The position numbers and the translations under genes were made by a program. This document shows positions 33,362-41,679 of a stretch of 49,926 bases of DNA, piece after piece. Position 1 is the stretch's first letter, and each line of letters starts with the position of its first letter. Origin of the DNA: an uncultured Oscillibacter sp. (GTDB lineage: Bacteria; Bacillota; Clostridia; Oscillospirales; Oscillospiraceae); assembly GCA_900548505.1 (NCBI GenBank), contig URKI01000012.1:1-49926 (forward strand), in the 5' to 3' direction. The notes beneath the pieces were generated by a model. The model worked only from the letters and a program-made list of their open reading frames with translations. It was not told the DNA's origin and made no database searches.

Positions 33362-36300
33362 ATGCGCAGCAGATCTCGATCCAAGATCCGAAAACAGCTT
33401 TTCAGTCTGCTCTTGTCTTTGGCGATGCTTTCCTCTTTGTTGGTGATTCCCGCGGCGGCAAAGGGGCCGGAGGACGCCGTGGCGCCTGTTTACAACGCCG
33501 CGGAGAATGTCTATGAGATCAGCACGCCCGCCCAGCTGATGTATCTGTCCGGTACCTGGAAAGAGGGCGCGCCCCGGGACGGCAACTATGTCCTGACGGC
33601 TGATATCGATATGGCCGGCTGGGAGGGATTCAAGCCCATTGCCTCCGAAAAGGAGGAGGGGTACCTGGGTACCTTTGACGGCCGGTTCCATGCCATCCGC
33701 AACCTGACCATTGACTATCCCAAGAAGTATGTGGGCCTGTTCGGCTACGTGGGCAACGAAAATGACCAGGCCTACGTGAAGAACGTGGCCATGATTGACT
33801 GTGAGATCCGCGGCCAGCAGAACGTGGGCGGCATCGCCGGCGTTACGTACGGCACCATCACCGGCTGCGTGGTCACGGGCCATGTGTGGGTGGATGACCT
33901 GTCCAACTCCCATACCAGCGGCGGTATCGCCGGAAAGGTGAAGGAGGGCGAGGGCCCCATCATCGGCCATGTGGAAAACTGCTATGTGAATGCCAGGCTG
34001 GAAGCGCCCTATGACGTGGGCGGCATCGCCGGTATTCAGGACGGCGGCGGCTACGTGGGCAACAGCTTCGCGGCGGGCTCCGTGAACGCCTATGGCGAAA
34101 ATGGCTCTGCCGGCGGCATTGCCGGTTCTTTCAACGCCGGCGACCACATCGTCGGCTGCGTCAGCGCCCAGACCTCCATCTCCGGCACCAAGAACGTGGA
34201 TAAGATTGTGGGCCAGCTGGACGACGAGGCGGCTACCAACATCTCTGGCAACATTGCCTGGGAGGGCACCCTCCTGGCGGGCAACGAGCCTGCGTTCCAG
34301 CCCATCCAGTGGGAGGATGTCTCTGCCCAGGTATTGCAGACCAAACAGACCTATGTGGATCTGGGCTGGGACTTTGACAAGGTCTGGACCTGGAGCGATA
34401 CGCTGCAGCAGCCCATCCTGCAGGGCTATGATCCCGCCATTTTTGAGGCACTGGACTTTACCGTGGACGGCCCCCGGGTCATCTCCCGTGCCATCAACGA
34501 GGTGGACCAGAACGCCAAGGTCACCCTGACCGCCCGTGTGGCAGGTGTGGACGCGGTGGAGAGCGCCGTGCTGCACTATGGCTATGACAGCGTGGACGCT
34601 GAGCTTCCCATGACCATTTCCGGCACCACCTGCACGGTGGACCTGCCCACCGGCAAGGCTGGAGATATGTACTACTATCTGGAGATTAAAGCCGGCGGCA
34701 AGACCGTCACCAAGCCCTATGACAAGTCTGCCCCCATCCAGGTGTTCGTGGACGACGGCAGCATCCTGGGCGATCCCAGTCAGATCACCATGACGCCCGA
34801 CACCACCCAGGGCAATCTGCGCTTCAGCTGGATCACTGTACCGGAAGTAAAGGCCTCTGTGGTCCAGTACAAGAAGCAGGGCGAGAGCACCTGGAAGACC
34901 GCCCGCGGCACCAGCTATGTGGACGCTGTGACTCCCGGCTGGAAGGAGCTGGCCACCCACCAGGTGGTGCTGGAGGACCTGGAGCCGGACGCCATGTACG
35001 TTTACCGGGTGGGCGACGGCAAGGAGTTCATGAGTGAGGAGCACACCTTCAAGGCGCCTGCCTCTCCCGACGCGGATGAATTCTCTTTCATCTTTGTCTC
35101 CGACCCTCAGTCCGTGTCCACCGATGACTATATGTCCTTCAAAAAGAGCATGGACTATGCCACCACCTTGGTGACGCCGGAGTTCATCATGAGCGGCGGC
35201 GATACCACTCAGGACGGCTATAAGGCCACCGAGTGGGAGGCCTGCTTCGAGGTCATGGGCGACTACTTTGCCTCCATCCCCACCATCACGGTGCCCGGCA
35301 ACCACGAAATGAAGGGCGACTGGGGCTTTATCTCCTTTGCCCAGCGGTTCAACATGCCCGGCGGCGACACCGGCACGGAGTTTGACAGCACCATCGGCTG
35401 CATTGAGTACGGCGATGCCTGCATCGTAGTCATCAACACCGAGGTCACCCCGCCGGAGGAGAAGGCGGATATCATCGCAAAGCAGCTGCAGTGGGCCAAG
35501 GAGTGCTACGAGAAGTCTGACAAGAAGTGGCGCATCATGCTCACCCATGCGGGCCCCTACACCTCCAACCACCCCGCCTCTGAGGTCATCGACTACTTCA
35601 TCAACGACTCCGCGTGGTCCGTGGACGCTCTGGGCGTGGACCTGTTCCTCAACGGCCATGACCACATCTACATCCGCGCAACTGCCCTGGGCGACGTAAA
35701 GGCCAACACCGGTGACGGCACCACCTATGTCACCGGCGGCACCGTGGGCAACAAGTACTATGAGTACCTGCCCGACCGCAGCGACTACGCCACCGACTGC
35801 TACGTGGACGATGAGGACCAGCAGGTGTTCTCCATCATCACCGTCTCCGAGGACGCCATCACCGGCAAGGCCTACCAGTGCCAGGACAGCGACACCGACG
35901 AGAAGGAAGAGATGGACCAGTGGAACAACTGGAAGGTGGTGGACAGCTACGAGATCCGCAACACCGTCCGGGACGGCAAGAAGGTCACGGATTATACGGA
36001 CTTGAAGAGCAGCGACTGGTACTATGACGCCGCCGCGTTCGTCACGGAGAACAAGCTGGTCGCCGGCGAGGAGGCCTACCAGTTCGGCGGCAATGAGATC
36101 ATCACCCGTGCCGAGGCGGCCCAGGCCCTCTATAACCTGGCCGGCCGGCCTGACTGCCAGCTGACCACCGCCTTTACCGACGTGACCGAGCGCAGCCAGC
36201 AGCGTGACGCCATCTCCTGGGTCTATCAGCAGGGCATCATGCTGGGCACCAGCGACGGCGTGTTCTCTCCCGACCGCCCGCTGACCCGGGGCATGTTTGC

Positions 36301-36535
36301 CACCATCCTGGCCCGCTATGCCAAGCTCCAGGGTAAGGATATGTCCACCATGGTGGAGCTCAGCACCTTCACCGACGCGGCCAGCATCCCCGGTGCCTAT
36401 GCCGACGGCGTGCGCTGGTGCGCGGCCAACAAGATCGTGGAGGGCCGGTCCGACGGCACCTTTGCTTCCCAGGCCAGCCTGACCCGGGCCCATATGTCCA
36501 CCATGCTCATGCGCTTTGTGCAGCTGGGCAAGTGA
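33362..36535 (+). CDS. Secreted GLUG / metallophosphatase / SLH cell-surface protein
   Basis: A 1057-residue exported protein. Signal peptide about 1-33 (LFSLLLSLAMLSSLLVIPAAA). Residues about 45-320 are a beta-solenoid with GLUG-type repeats (NVGGIAGVTYG, SGGIAGKV, DVGGIAGIQ, SAGGIAGSF). An Ig-like region and a purple-acid-phosphatase-type N-terminal Fn3 domain (about 470-570) precede a calcineurin-like phosphatase (about 575-830) with SDPQS, SGGDTTQDG, PGNHEM, LTHAG and NGHDHIY metal-ligand motifs. Two or three SLH repeats (about 880-1057) bind secondary wall polymer. It is therefore a wall-anchored phosphoesterase, perhaps scavenging phosphate or nucleotides. ATG 33362 follows AAAGGAG. Confidence 0.88.
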   Translation: MRSRSRSKIRKQLFSLLLSLAMLSSLLVIPAAAKGPEDAVAPVYNAAENVYEISTPAQLMYLSGTWKEGAPRDGNYVLTADIDMAGWEGFKPIASEKEEGYLGTFDGRFHAIRNLTIDYPKKYVGLFGYVGNENDQAYVKNVAMIDCEIRGQQNVGGIAGVTYGTITGCVVTGHVWVDDLSNSHTSGGIAGKVKEGEGPIIGHVENCYVNARLEAPYDVGGIAGIQDGGGYVGNSFAAGSVNAYGENGSAGGIAGSFNAGDHIVGCVSAQTSISGTKNVDKIVGQLDDEAATNISGNIAWEGTLLAGNEPAFQPIQWEDVSAQVLQTKQTYVDLGWDFDKVWTWSDTLQQPILQGYDPAIFEALDFTVDGPRVISRAINEVDQNAKVTLTARVAGVDAVESAVLHYGYDSVDAELPMTISGTTCTVDLPTGKAGDMYYYLEIKAGGKTVTKPYDKSAPIQVFVDDGSILGDPSQITMTPDTTQGNLRFSWITVPEVKASVVQYKKQGESTWKTARGTSYVDAVTPGWKELATHQVVLEDLEPDAMYVYRVGDGKEFMSEEHTFKAPASPDADEFSFIFVSDPQSVSTDDYMSFKKSMDYATTLVTPEFIMSGGDTTQDGYKATEWEACFEVMGDYFASIPTITVPGNHEMKGDWGFISFAQRFNMPGGDTGTEFDSTIGCIEYGDACIVVINTEVTPPEEKADIIAKQLQWAKECYEKSDKKWRIMLTHAGPYTSNHPASEVIDYFINDSAWSVDALGVDLFLNGHDHIYIRATALGDVKANTGDGTTYVTGGTVGNKYYEYLPDRSDYATDCYVDDEDQQVFSIITVSEDAITGKAYQCQDSDTDEKEEMDQWNNWKVVDSYEIRNTVRDGKKVTDYTDLKSSDWYYDAAAFVTENKLVAGEEAYQFGGNEIITRAEAAQALYNLAGRPDCQLTTAFTDVTERSQQRDAISWVYQQGIMLGTSDGVFSPDRPLTRGMFATILARYAKLQGKDMSTMVELSTFTDAASIPGAYADGVRWCAANKIVEGRSDGTFASQASLTRAHMSTMLMRFVQLGK

Positions 36536-36575
36536 CCGCTTGCGGGAAAGCGACAGGGAACCATGAAATAAAGTG

Positions 36576-36612
36576 TGCGGGGCCGGCAGTCTGCCGGCCC
36601 CGCATTTTGCTT
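36576..36612. terminator. Terminator between SLH phosphatase and redox gene
   Basis: 14-bp perfect GC stem TGCGGGGCCGGCAG (36576-36589) and CTGCCGGCCCCGCA (36591-36604), followed by TTTTGCTTTT. It separates convergent genes. Confidence 0.85.
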
Positions 36613-36613
36613 T

Positions 36614-36919
36614 TCAGGAGAGCTTCCGGGCCTCCTGGATCAGCTGCTTGGCTTCCTCCTTGGTGAGCACTCTCCCGCTGGAGACGATCTTGCCGTCCAC
36701 CGCCAGCGCAGGCGTGGTCATGACGCCCATGGCGGCGATCTGGACGAAGTCCGTCACATGCTCCACCACCGGCTCCTGGCCCAGCTCCGCCAGGGCCGCC
36801 TTTACGGCGTCCTCCAGCCCGTTGCACTTGGCACAGCCGGAACCCAGCACCTGGATTCCCGACGCCTGGCCGCCCTGTACAGGGGCGGCTTCTTGCTTCT
36901 TCTTTCCGAAAAGATTCAT
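36614..36919 (-). CDS. Thioredoxin-fold small redox-active protein (CxxC)
   Basis: A 101-residue thioredoxin-like protein with the active site GSGCAKCNGL (C29, C32) and the cis-Pro loop MTTPALAVDG. It matches the small redox-active disulfide protein family found next to YraQ/ArsP-type permeases. ATG 36919 follows GGAGG and lies 17 bp after the permease gene stop. With an ArsR regulator upstream, a role in reducing a metalloid or thiol substrate for the permease is likely. Cytoplasmic; no signal peptide. Confidence 0.83.
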   Translation of the reverse strand: MNLFGKKKQEAAPVQGGQASGIQVLGSGCAKCNGLEDAVKAALAELGQEPVVEHVTDFVQIAAMGVMTTPALAVDGKIVSSGRVLTKEEAKQLIQEARKLS

Positions 36920-36936
36920 GTTTGTTCCTCCTTGCA

Positions 36937-37938
36937 TCAGATAAGATAGGGGGCCAGCAGGTTGAACAGGCATCCCACCAACAGAATGCCCGCCGTACAG
37001 ATGGCCACGAACACCGCCAGCAGCCGGGGCCGCACGGCCTTGCGCAGCATGATGAGGGACGGCAGGGAAAGGGTGGTCACAGCCATCATGAAAGAGAGCA
37101 CCGTGCCCAACAGGGCGCCCTTTGCCAGCAGTGCCTCCGCCACGGGAATGGTGCCGAAAATATCCGCGTACATGGGGATGCCCACCAGCGTGGCCAGCAC
37201 CACGCCCAGGGGGTTGTCGCGGCCCAGGAGGCTCGTCACCCAGTCCTGGGGGATCCAGTTGTGGATGAGGGCGCCCACGCCTACGCCTACGAGAATATAG
37301 GGAAAGACGCTTTTTAGCGTGCCCAGCATCTGTTCCCGTGCCCAGGTAAGCCGCTGGCGGCGGGTGAGGGTCGGGGCGTCCGACCCGGCGCACACGGCGG
37401 CGCGGACAAAGGGCTCCACCTGGTCCTCCATGTGCAGGCGCTGGATAAGCGACCCGCCGGCCACGGCGATCACCAGACCCATAATTACGTAGATCACCGC
37501 CACCCGTGCGCCGAAAATGCTCATCAGCAGCACCAGACTGCCCAGGTCCACCATGGGGGAGGAGATGAGGAAAGAAAACGTCACCCCCAGGGGAAGTCCC
37601 GCCCCCGTAAAGCCCATGAAGAGCGGAATGGAGGAGCAGGAGCAAAAGGGCGTCACCGTGCCCAAAAGTGCGGAGACGGTGTTGGCGCCCAAGCCTTTGA
37701 ACCGCCCCAGGATACGTCGGCTGCGCTCCGGCGGGAAATAGCTTTGGATGTAGGACACCAGAAAAATCAGCACGCACAGCAAGACGGTGATCTTGATGGT
37801 GTCATAGAGGAAAAACTGCACGCTGCCGCCTACGCGCCCGGATACATCCAGCCCCGCGCCGGAGAGCAGCGCGCCGATGCCCCGGCTGAGCCACTGCATG
37901 CCCAGCACCTCATTTTGAAAAAAGTCCCACAGTTCCAT
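36937..37938 (-). CDS. YraQ/ArsP-type permease (DUF318)
   Basis: A 333-residue membrane protein with about eight transmembrane segments. The family motif TPFCSCSSIP gives C99 and C101 in a membrane loop, and the central acidic loop separates two halves, as in ArsP, the methylarsenite efflux permease. ATG 37938 follows GGAGG. An ArsR-like operator lies at 37960-37979 immediately upstream and a divergently spaced arsR gene (38025) is on the same strand. Export of an arsenical or other thiol-reactive compound is the best inference; the transported species is unproven. Confidence 0.82.
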   Translation of the reverse strand: MELWDFFQNEVLGMQWLSRGIGALLSGAGLDVSGRVGGSVQFFLYDTIKITVLLCVLIFLVSYIQSYFPPERSRRILGRFKGLGANTVSALLGTVTPFCSCSSIPLFMGFTGAGLPLGVTFSFLISSPMVDLGSLVLLMSIFGARVAVIYVIMGLVIAVAGGSLIQRLHMEDQVEPFVRAAVCAGSDAPTLTRRQRLTWAREQMLGTLKSVFPYILVGVGVGALIHNWIPQDWVTSLLGRDNPLGVVLATLVGIPMYADIFGTIPVAEALLAKGALLGTVLSFMMAVTTLSLPSLIMLRKAVRPRLLAVFVAICTAGILLVGCLFNLLAPYLI

Positions 37939-37959
37939 AGTGCCTCCATAAAATTGGAT

Positions 37960-37979
37960 ATATCAAAAAATTTTGATAT
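37960..37979. promoter_or_regulatory. ArsR-type operator upstream of permease gene
   Basis: Perfect inverted repeat: arms ATATCAAAA (37960-37968) and TTTTGATAT (37971-37979) around AA. It shares the ATCAAAA...TTTGAT core with the operator at 38326-38347, so the permease has its own ArsR-controlled promoter. Confidence 0.7.
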
Positions 37980-37992
37980 GTTTTGCCGGAAG

Positions 37993-38018
37993 AAACGCCA
38001 TCCGTGAAGATGGCGTTT
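37993..38018 (-). terminator. Hairpin after arsR
   Basis: 10-bp stem AAACGCCATC (37993-38002) with GATGGCGTTT (38009-38018), loop CCGTGA. Located 7 bp past the arsR stop on the minus strand; it separates arsR from the permease transcript. Confidence 0.6.
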
Positions 38019-38024
38019 TCGCGT

Positions 38025-38315
38025 TCAGGGAAGCGGCTGGTCGGGCATGAGGGAGGCCAGCAGGGCCATGGCCCGCTCCAGTCCGGCCTGGCTGAGCCGG
38101 TAGTGGGTCCACTTTCCCTCCTGACGGCTTTGCACGATGCCGGATTCGCACAGGATCTTCATGTGATAGGAAAGGCCCGACTGGGTCAGCTCCATAGGCT
38201 CCTGCAGCACGCAGGCGCACTTTTCCCCGCTGCGCAGCTGCTCCAAAATGGCAAGGCGCTTGGGGTCGCACAGAGCCCGGAATACCTTGGCGTTTTCCTG
38301 AAAGTTGCGGTCCAT
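38025..38315 (-). CDS. ArsR/SmtB-family metalloregulator
   Basis: A 96-residue winged-helix repressor: ALCDPKRLAILEQLRSGEK, metal-site pair C33/C35 in GEKCACVLQE, recognition helix LTQSGLSYHMKIL, wing QEGKWTHYRL. The CxC in the alpha-3 region is the classical arsenic/antimony site, usually with a third Cys; C16 in RALCDPKR may contribute. Binding of a thiophilic ion releases DNA. ATG 38315 follows GAGG. Two matching operators, at 38326-38347 before itself and 37960-37979 before the permease, define its regulon here. Confidence 0.87.
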   Translation of the reverse strand: MDRNFQENAKVFRALCDPKRLAILEQLRSGEKCACVLQEPMELTQSGLSYHMKILCESGIVQSRQEGKWTHYRLSQAGLERAMALLASLMPDQPLP

Positions 38316-38325
38316 GTCAGATCCT

Positions 38326-38347
38326 CACATCAAAATTATTTGATGTG
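38326..38347. promoter_or_regulatory. ArsR-type operator upstream of arsR
   Basis: Inverted repeat CACATCAAA (38326-38334) and TTTGATGTG (38339-38347) with a 4-bp centre, the usual ATCAA-N6-TTGAT spacing of ArsR sites. Indicates autoregulation. Confidence 0.72.
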
Positions 38348-38393
38348 TAGAACATACCACACGAAAGCGCGGCTGTCAAGAGGGCGTTTGCCC

Positions 38394-39260
38394 TCAGCCG
38401 CAGAAGGTGATGACCAGGGTGCCCAGCACCATGAGCCCAAGGCCGATTAGAGACGCTTTTCCCAGGCGCTCTTTGAGTACCAGCCGGGAAAAAAGAACGG
38501 TGACTACCAGGCTCAGCTTGTCCACGCTCACCACCACACTCACGGCGCCGTTTTGAATGGCGTAGTAGTAGCACAGCCAGGAGGCGCCGGTGGAGAGGCC
38601 GGAGAGCAGGATGAATCCCAGCTCCCGCCGGGGGACACCCTTTATCAAAGGCAGCTTGCCCCGTCCCAGCACGATGGCCCAGGCCATAACCAGCACCACG
38701 CCGGTGCGGATGGCGGTGGCCAGGTTGGACTCCACCCCCGTAATGCCGATCTTGGCCAGAATGGAGGTCAGCGCCGCAAACAGGGCGGAGGCGGCGGCAA
38801 ACAGAATCCACCGCCTGTGGCCGGAGCGGGTGCCGGGCCGCCGTTCCACCATCAGCACCACGCCAATGGCCAGCAGGGCGGTACCCAAAAGGCGCAGGGC
38901 CGGATGGCTCCGCTCCCCCAGAAAAACCATGGCCAGCAGGATGGTCAGCGCCGTGCTGGATTTATCCACGGCGGCCACCTTGTTCACGTCGCCTAAGGAA
39001 AGCGCTTTGAAATAGCACAGCCAGGAGACACCGGTGGAAAGGCCGGAGAGCACCAGAAACACCAAAGAGAGGACCGTGAGGGAGGAGATCGTCCCAGCGG
39101 AGCCTGCCACCAGCACCATCAGCCAGGAAAACATCAGCACCACGCCGGTGCGCAGGGCGGTGGCTACGTCGGAGTCTGTGGAGCGGATGCCGCACTTGGC
39201 CAGAATGGCCGTGATCCCTGCGAACAGGGCGGATAAAAACGCCATGGGAAGCCAGAGCAT
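38394..39260 (-). CDS. EamA-family drug/metabolite transporter
   Basis: A 288-residue DMT protein with ten predicted membrane helices in two homologous halves; the repeat is visible in FAGITAILAKCGIRSTDSDVATALRTGVV against FAALTSILAKIGITGVESNL-type segments, and SGLSTGVSWLCYFKAL against SGLSTGASWLCYYYAI. These belong to the EamA duplication. ATG 39260 has GAGG upstream; an extension to 39347 is Cys/His/Pro-rich and unconvincing. Substrate unknown, export of metabolites is typical. Confidence 0.85.
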   Translation of the reverse strand: MLWLPMAFLSALFAGITAILAKCGIRSTDSDVATALRTGVVLMFSWLMVLVAGSAGTISSLTVLSLVFLVLSGLSTGVSWLCYFKALSLGDVNKVAAVDKSSTALTILLAMVFLGERSHPALRLLGTALLAIGVVLMVERRPGTRSGHRRWILFAAASALFAALTSILAKIGITGVESNLATAIRTGVVLVMAWAIVLGRGKLPLIKGVPRRELGFILLSGLSTGASWLCYYYAIQNGAVSVVVSVDKLSLVVTVLFSRLVLKERLGKASLIGLGLMVLGTLVITFCG

Positions 39261-39402
39261 ACCAATCGCCTCTGATTCATGGGAGTAACACGCTGCCGCA
39301 TGGCAGCATGGATGGGGTCTGGGCATCCTGGGCGGATGCAGCGCCATTTACCCGGAAAACCTGTTTTCAGCCTAGCGGATTCAATCGGAGCTGTCAATGG
39401 GC

Positions 39403-39452
39403 TTGACAAGTCTGCCGGAATAAATTAAATTGTTTGTGTAGATAAATCTACA
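39403..39452 (+). promoter_or_regulatory. Promoter and palindromic operator of small RHH-like gene
   Basis: TTGACA (39403-39408), 17-bp spacer, TAAATT (39426-39431), then a perfect 16-bp palindrome TGTAGAT-AA-ATCTACA (39437-39452) over the expected start site, with a TACAGAT half-site just downstream. Strong signs of autorepression by the encoded DNA-binding protein. Confidence 0.72.
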
Positions 39453-39480
39453 TATATACAGATTTTAAGGAGGGCGCAGC

Positions 39481-39645
39481 ATGGAGACCAAAAAGCGCAG
39501 ACAGGTGAGCTTCAATACGGACGATGAAATCTACACGGCTTATAAAAAGCTGATGGTCCTGGAGGGGCGCACCCCCACAGGCGATCTCAACCGCTATATC
39601 CGGCAGCGGGTGGAGAAAGCCAAGCAGGAGGGACTGCTGCAGTAA
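39481..39645 (+). CDS. Small ribbon-helix-helix-like DNA-binding protein, 54 residues
   Basis: A 54-residue protein, METKKRRQVSFNTDDEIYTA and onward, with a basic N-terminal strand (RQVSF) followed by two helices, the pattern of MetJ/Arc-type ribbon-helix-helix repressors. ATG 39481 is preceded by AAGGAGG and followed by an in-frame TAA at 39643. A perfect palindrome lies at its promoter, so it most likely represses itself. No toxin gene is adjacent (an SLH gene converges on it), making it an orphan rather than an obvious antitoxin. Confidence 0.68.
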   Translation: METKKRRQVSFNTDDEIYTAYKKLMVLEGRTPTGDLNRYIRQRVEKAKQEGLLQ

Positions 39646-39671
39646 CGGCGGAAGAGACCTGCTGAACGGAA

Positions 39672-39699
39672 ATGCGCCGGGAAACCTTTCCCGGCGCAT
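39672..39699. terminator. Stem-loop after the RHH-like gene
   Basis: Perfect 13-bp stem ATGCGCCGGGAAA (39672-39684) with its complement at 39687-39699 and a CC centre. No clear T run. It lies between convergent genes. Confidence 0.6.
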
Positions 39700-39754
39700 G
39701 TGAGATTGGAGGAGGCGGCCCTGCCGCTCGGATGGGACGGGGATGCGAGGAAGC

Positions 39755-41230
39755 TTAGATTCCGGCCCATTCGCTGTACCGCGCCAAAATGACTGCCGTC
39801 TGGGCGCGGGTCACAACGTTTCCCGGGGAAAGAGTTTGGGCGGAGGTGCCGTTCATCAGGCCCTGTTCCACTGCCCAGGCCATGGCTTCGGCGGCATAGG
39901 GCGCGATCTGGGCAGCGTCGGTGTATGGGTCCAGCGCAAAGGACGTGTCGGGGGAACCGGCGAGCCGCCACAGGTAGGTGACCAATTGCTGCCGGGTGAC
40001 CTCTGCTGCGGGGGCGCTCCCGTCGCTGAGGCCTGCGGACACGGCCCATGTTTGCGCCTCTGCCATGGACTGGGGCTGCACGCCCTCCAGCCTTGCCATG
40101 ACCATCCACATCTGCTGGCGGGTCATGGAGCGCTCCGGGGAAAAGGCAGCAGCCGAAGTGCCGGAAAACAGCTGGTGTTCATACACGTAGGAGACGGCGG
40201 AGTGATACCACGCGTCTGCGGCCACATCGGTGAACGGCAGTGTCTGGGTTCCGTATATGGCGGAAAAGACCGGCTGCATGTGGTCCAGCCAGGTGTTTTG
40301 TTCCCGGTCGTAAAAATGGCTGTCGGCGTTTACCGCAAAGGGGATGCCTGCGTCTGTTAGCGCCTGGGTCACGAAGGAGGCAAAGACTGTCTGCTCCGCG
40401 ATTGTATAGTCATCTCCGTCGTTGTAGTTGCCCGGCATCCACGCGCCGACCCAGGTAGGAACGCCGGTGTCTGCCTGCCACTGGAGGGCCAGGTCAATTT
40501 TTTCCTGCACGAGGGCTTTTTCCGCAGCGGTCCCCGCCGTCCACAGCTTGCGGGGGTTCTCTTTGGAGGGGCCGGAGGCATAAAAATGCCACTCGGCCAT
40601 CAGATACCCGTTGGACGCAGAGGGGATTTCCAGGTCCTGCAAGTATGCCGCATCGGACCGCATCCGGGGAGAGATCATGATGATCCGCTCCGGATTTGTC
40701 TGCCGGACGGCAGACACCAGGCACTCGTAGATCTCGTTGAGGCGGTCCGGCTCGTTTTTCAATGCGTCGGTGACTTCGATGATCAGGTCAAAGGACAGCA
40801 GATAGGATGTGTCCCGGAAATGCTCGGCCACCGTTTTCCACCAGGATTCCACCTGCCGCAGATTCTTGTCTGAGGGATCGTTTTTTAATTCGTCCGCCTG
40901 ATAGGCGATGATGGGGATGAGACCGGCTGCCAGACAATCCTGCACCTGCCGGTCCAGCAGGGCCAGCAGTTCCTCCGTGGCGGCGTCCTTGACTCGGATG
41001 CGGACGTGGGAGATCCCGGCATCCTTGAAATCTTTCGGTACCGCAGAGCTATACAGGGATTTTCCTGCGGATGTTTTGCACCAGTCTACATCCATGCCCT
41101 TGCCCAGCATCTGCTGATAGACAAAAGGGTCGATAGGACTGTCTCCCGGCGCGGCCTCTGCGGCGCCTGCCCAGGGAATGACCGACAGCAGCAGAAGAAG
41201 TGTGAAACACAAAATAATGCCTTTTTTCAT
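39755..41230 (-). CDS. GH5-like secreted protein with SLH repeats, catalytic residues doubtful
   Basis: A 491-residue exported protein: signal peptide about 1-24 (IILCFTLLLLLSVIPWAGA), a TIM-barrel domain (about 35-320) and three SLH repeats (about 325-490; LPFTDVAADAWYHSAVSYVY, WAVSAGLSDG, DPYTDAAQIAPYAAEAMAWA). The barrel follows glycoside hydrolase family 5 (GISHVRIRV, AEWHFYASGP, WVGAWMPGNY), but the usual NEP acid/base motif reads IIEVTD and the expected nucleophile Glu in a VGEWG-type strand reads VGAWM. It may be an inactive carbohydrate-binding relative. ATG 41230 follows GGAG. SLH repeats anchor it to the cell wall. Confidence 0.75.
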   Translation of the reverse strand: MKKGIILCFTLLLLLSVIPWAGAAEAAPGDSPIDPFVYQQMLGKGMDVDWCKTSAGKSLYSSAVPKDFKDAGISHVRIRVKDAATEELLALLDRQVQDCLAAGLIPIIAYQADELKNDPSDKNLRQVESWWKTVAEHFRDTSYLLSFDLIIEVTDALKNEPDRLNEIYECLVSAVRQTNPERIIMISPRMRSDAAYLQDLEIPSASNGYLMAEWHFYASGPSKENPRKLWTAGTAAEKALVQEKIDLALQWQADTGVPTWVGAWMPGNYNDGDDYTIAEQTVFASFVTQALTDAGIPFAVNADSHFYDREQNTWLDHMQPVFSAIYGTQTLPFTDVAADAWYHSAVSYVYEHQLFSGTSAAAFSPERSMTRQQMWMVMARLEGVQPQSMAEAQTWAVSAGLSDGSAPAAEVTRQQLVTYLWRLAGSPDTSFALDPYTDAAQIAPYAAEAMAWAVEQGLMNGTSAQTLSPGNVVTRAQTAVILARYSEWAGI

Positions 41231-41415
41231 AAGAAACTCCTGTCCGCAAGTGGGTGAACTTTTTTCTATCATAGCATCATCCGGGCCCTCGGTCCACGGT
41301 TTTGCAGGCGTATCCTGCGGGATTGATCATGGGCAGGTGGATGGAAGTGCGATTTTTAAGACGATCTGCCGCAGGATACGAAGTACGATTGGAGAGCGAT
41401 AAGGAGGAAGCATCT

Positions 41416-41679
41416 ATGATCTATCCGTGGAATGAGAAGAAATATCAGATCATCCGGCAGAACCCGGACAGGGTCGCCTGGAGAGATTTCGCAGACGATA
41501 CAGCCAGAAGGGAATTTGTCGACTACTTCTGTATTGCAAATCCCCATTTGATCAAGGGCTCTCAGGAGCACCTCTTTTGGCAGGACTATTTCAATGCTTA
41601 TTTCCATTGCAACTGCACGTTTCCCTTTATTGCCCGGCTGATCAACTCCTTTATGGTGACCGGGGAACAGGCGCAATGA
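41416..41679 (+). CDS. Hypothetical protein, 87 residues, overlapping phosphoesterase remnant
   Basis: ATG 41416 follows GGAGG, giving MIYPWNEKKYQIIRQNPDRV and a short Cys/His/Phe-rich C-terminal part. No family is recognised. Its stop overlaps the ATG of the following frame as ATGA. Since the following gene is a remnant, this may be an intact small gene or the residue of a rearranged one. Confidence 0.45.
   Translation: MIYPWNEKKYQIIRQNPDRVAWRDFADDTARREFVDYFCIANPHLIKGSQEHLFWQDYFNAYFHCNCTFPFIARLINSFMVTGEQAQ

Noticed and set aside
33344..36493. A 1049-codon minus-strand open frame
   Set aside because: It lies antisense to the GLUG-phosphatase-SLH gene, with Gly/Val/Ala/His-rich composition and no domain; the plus frame has a signal peptide and active-site motifs.
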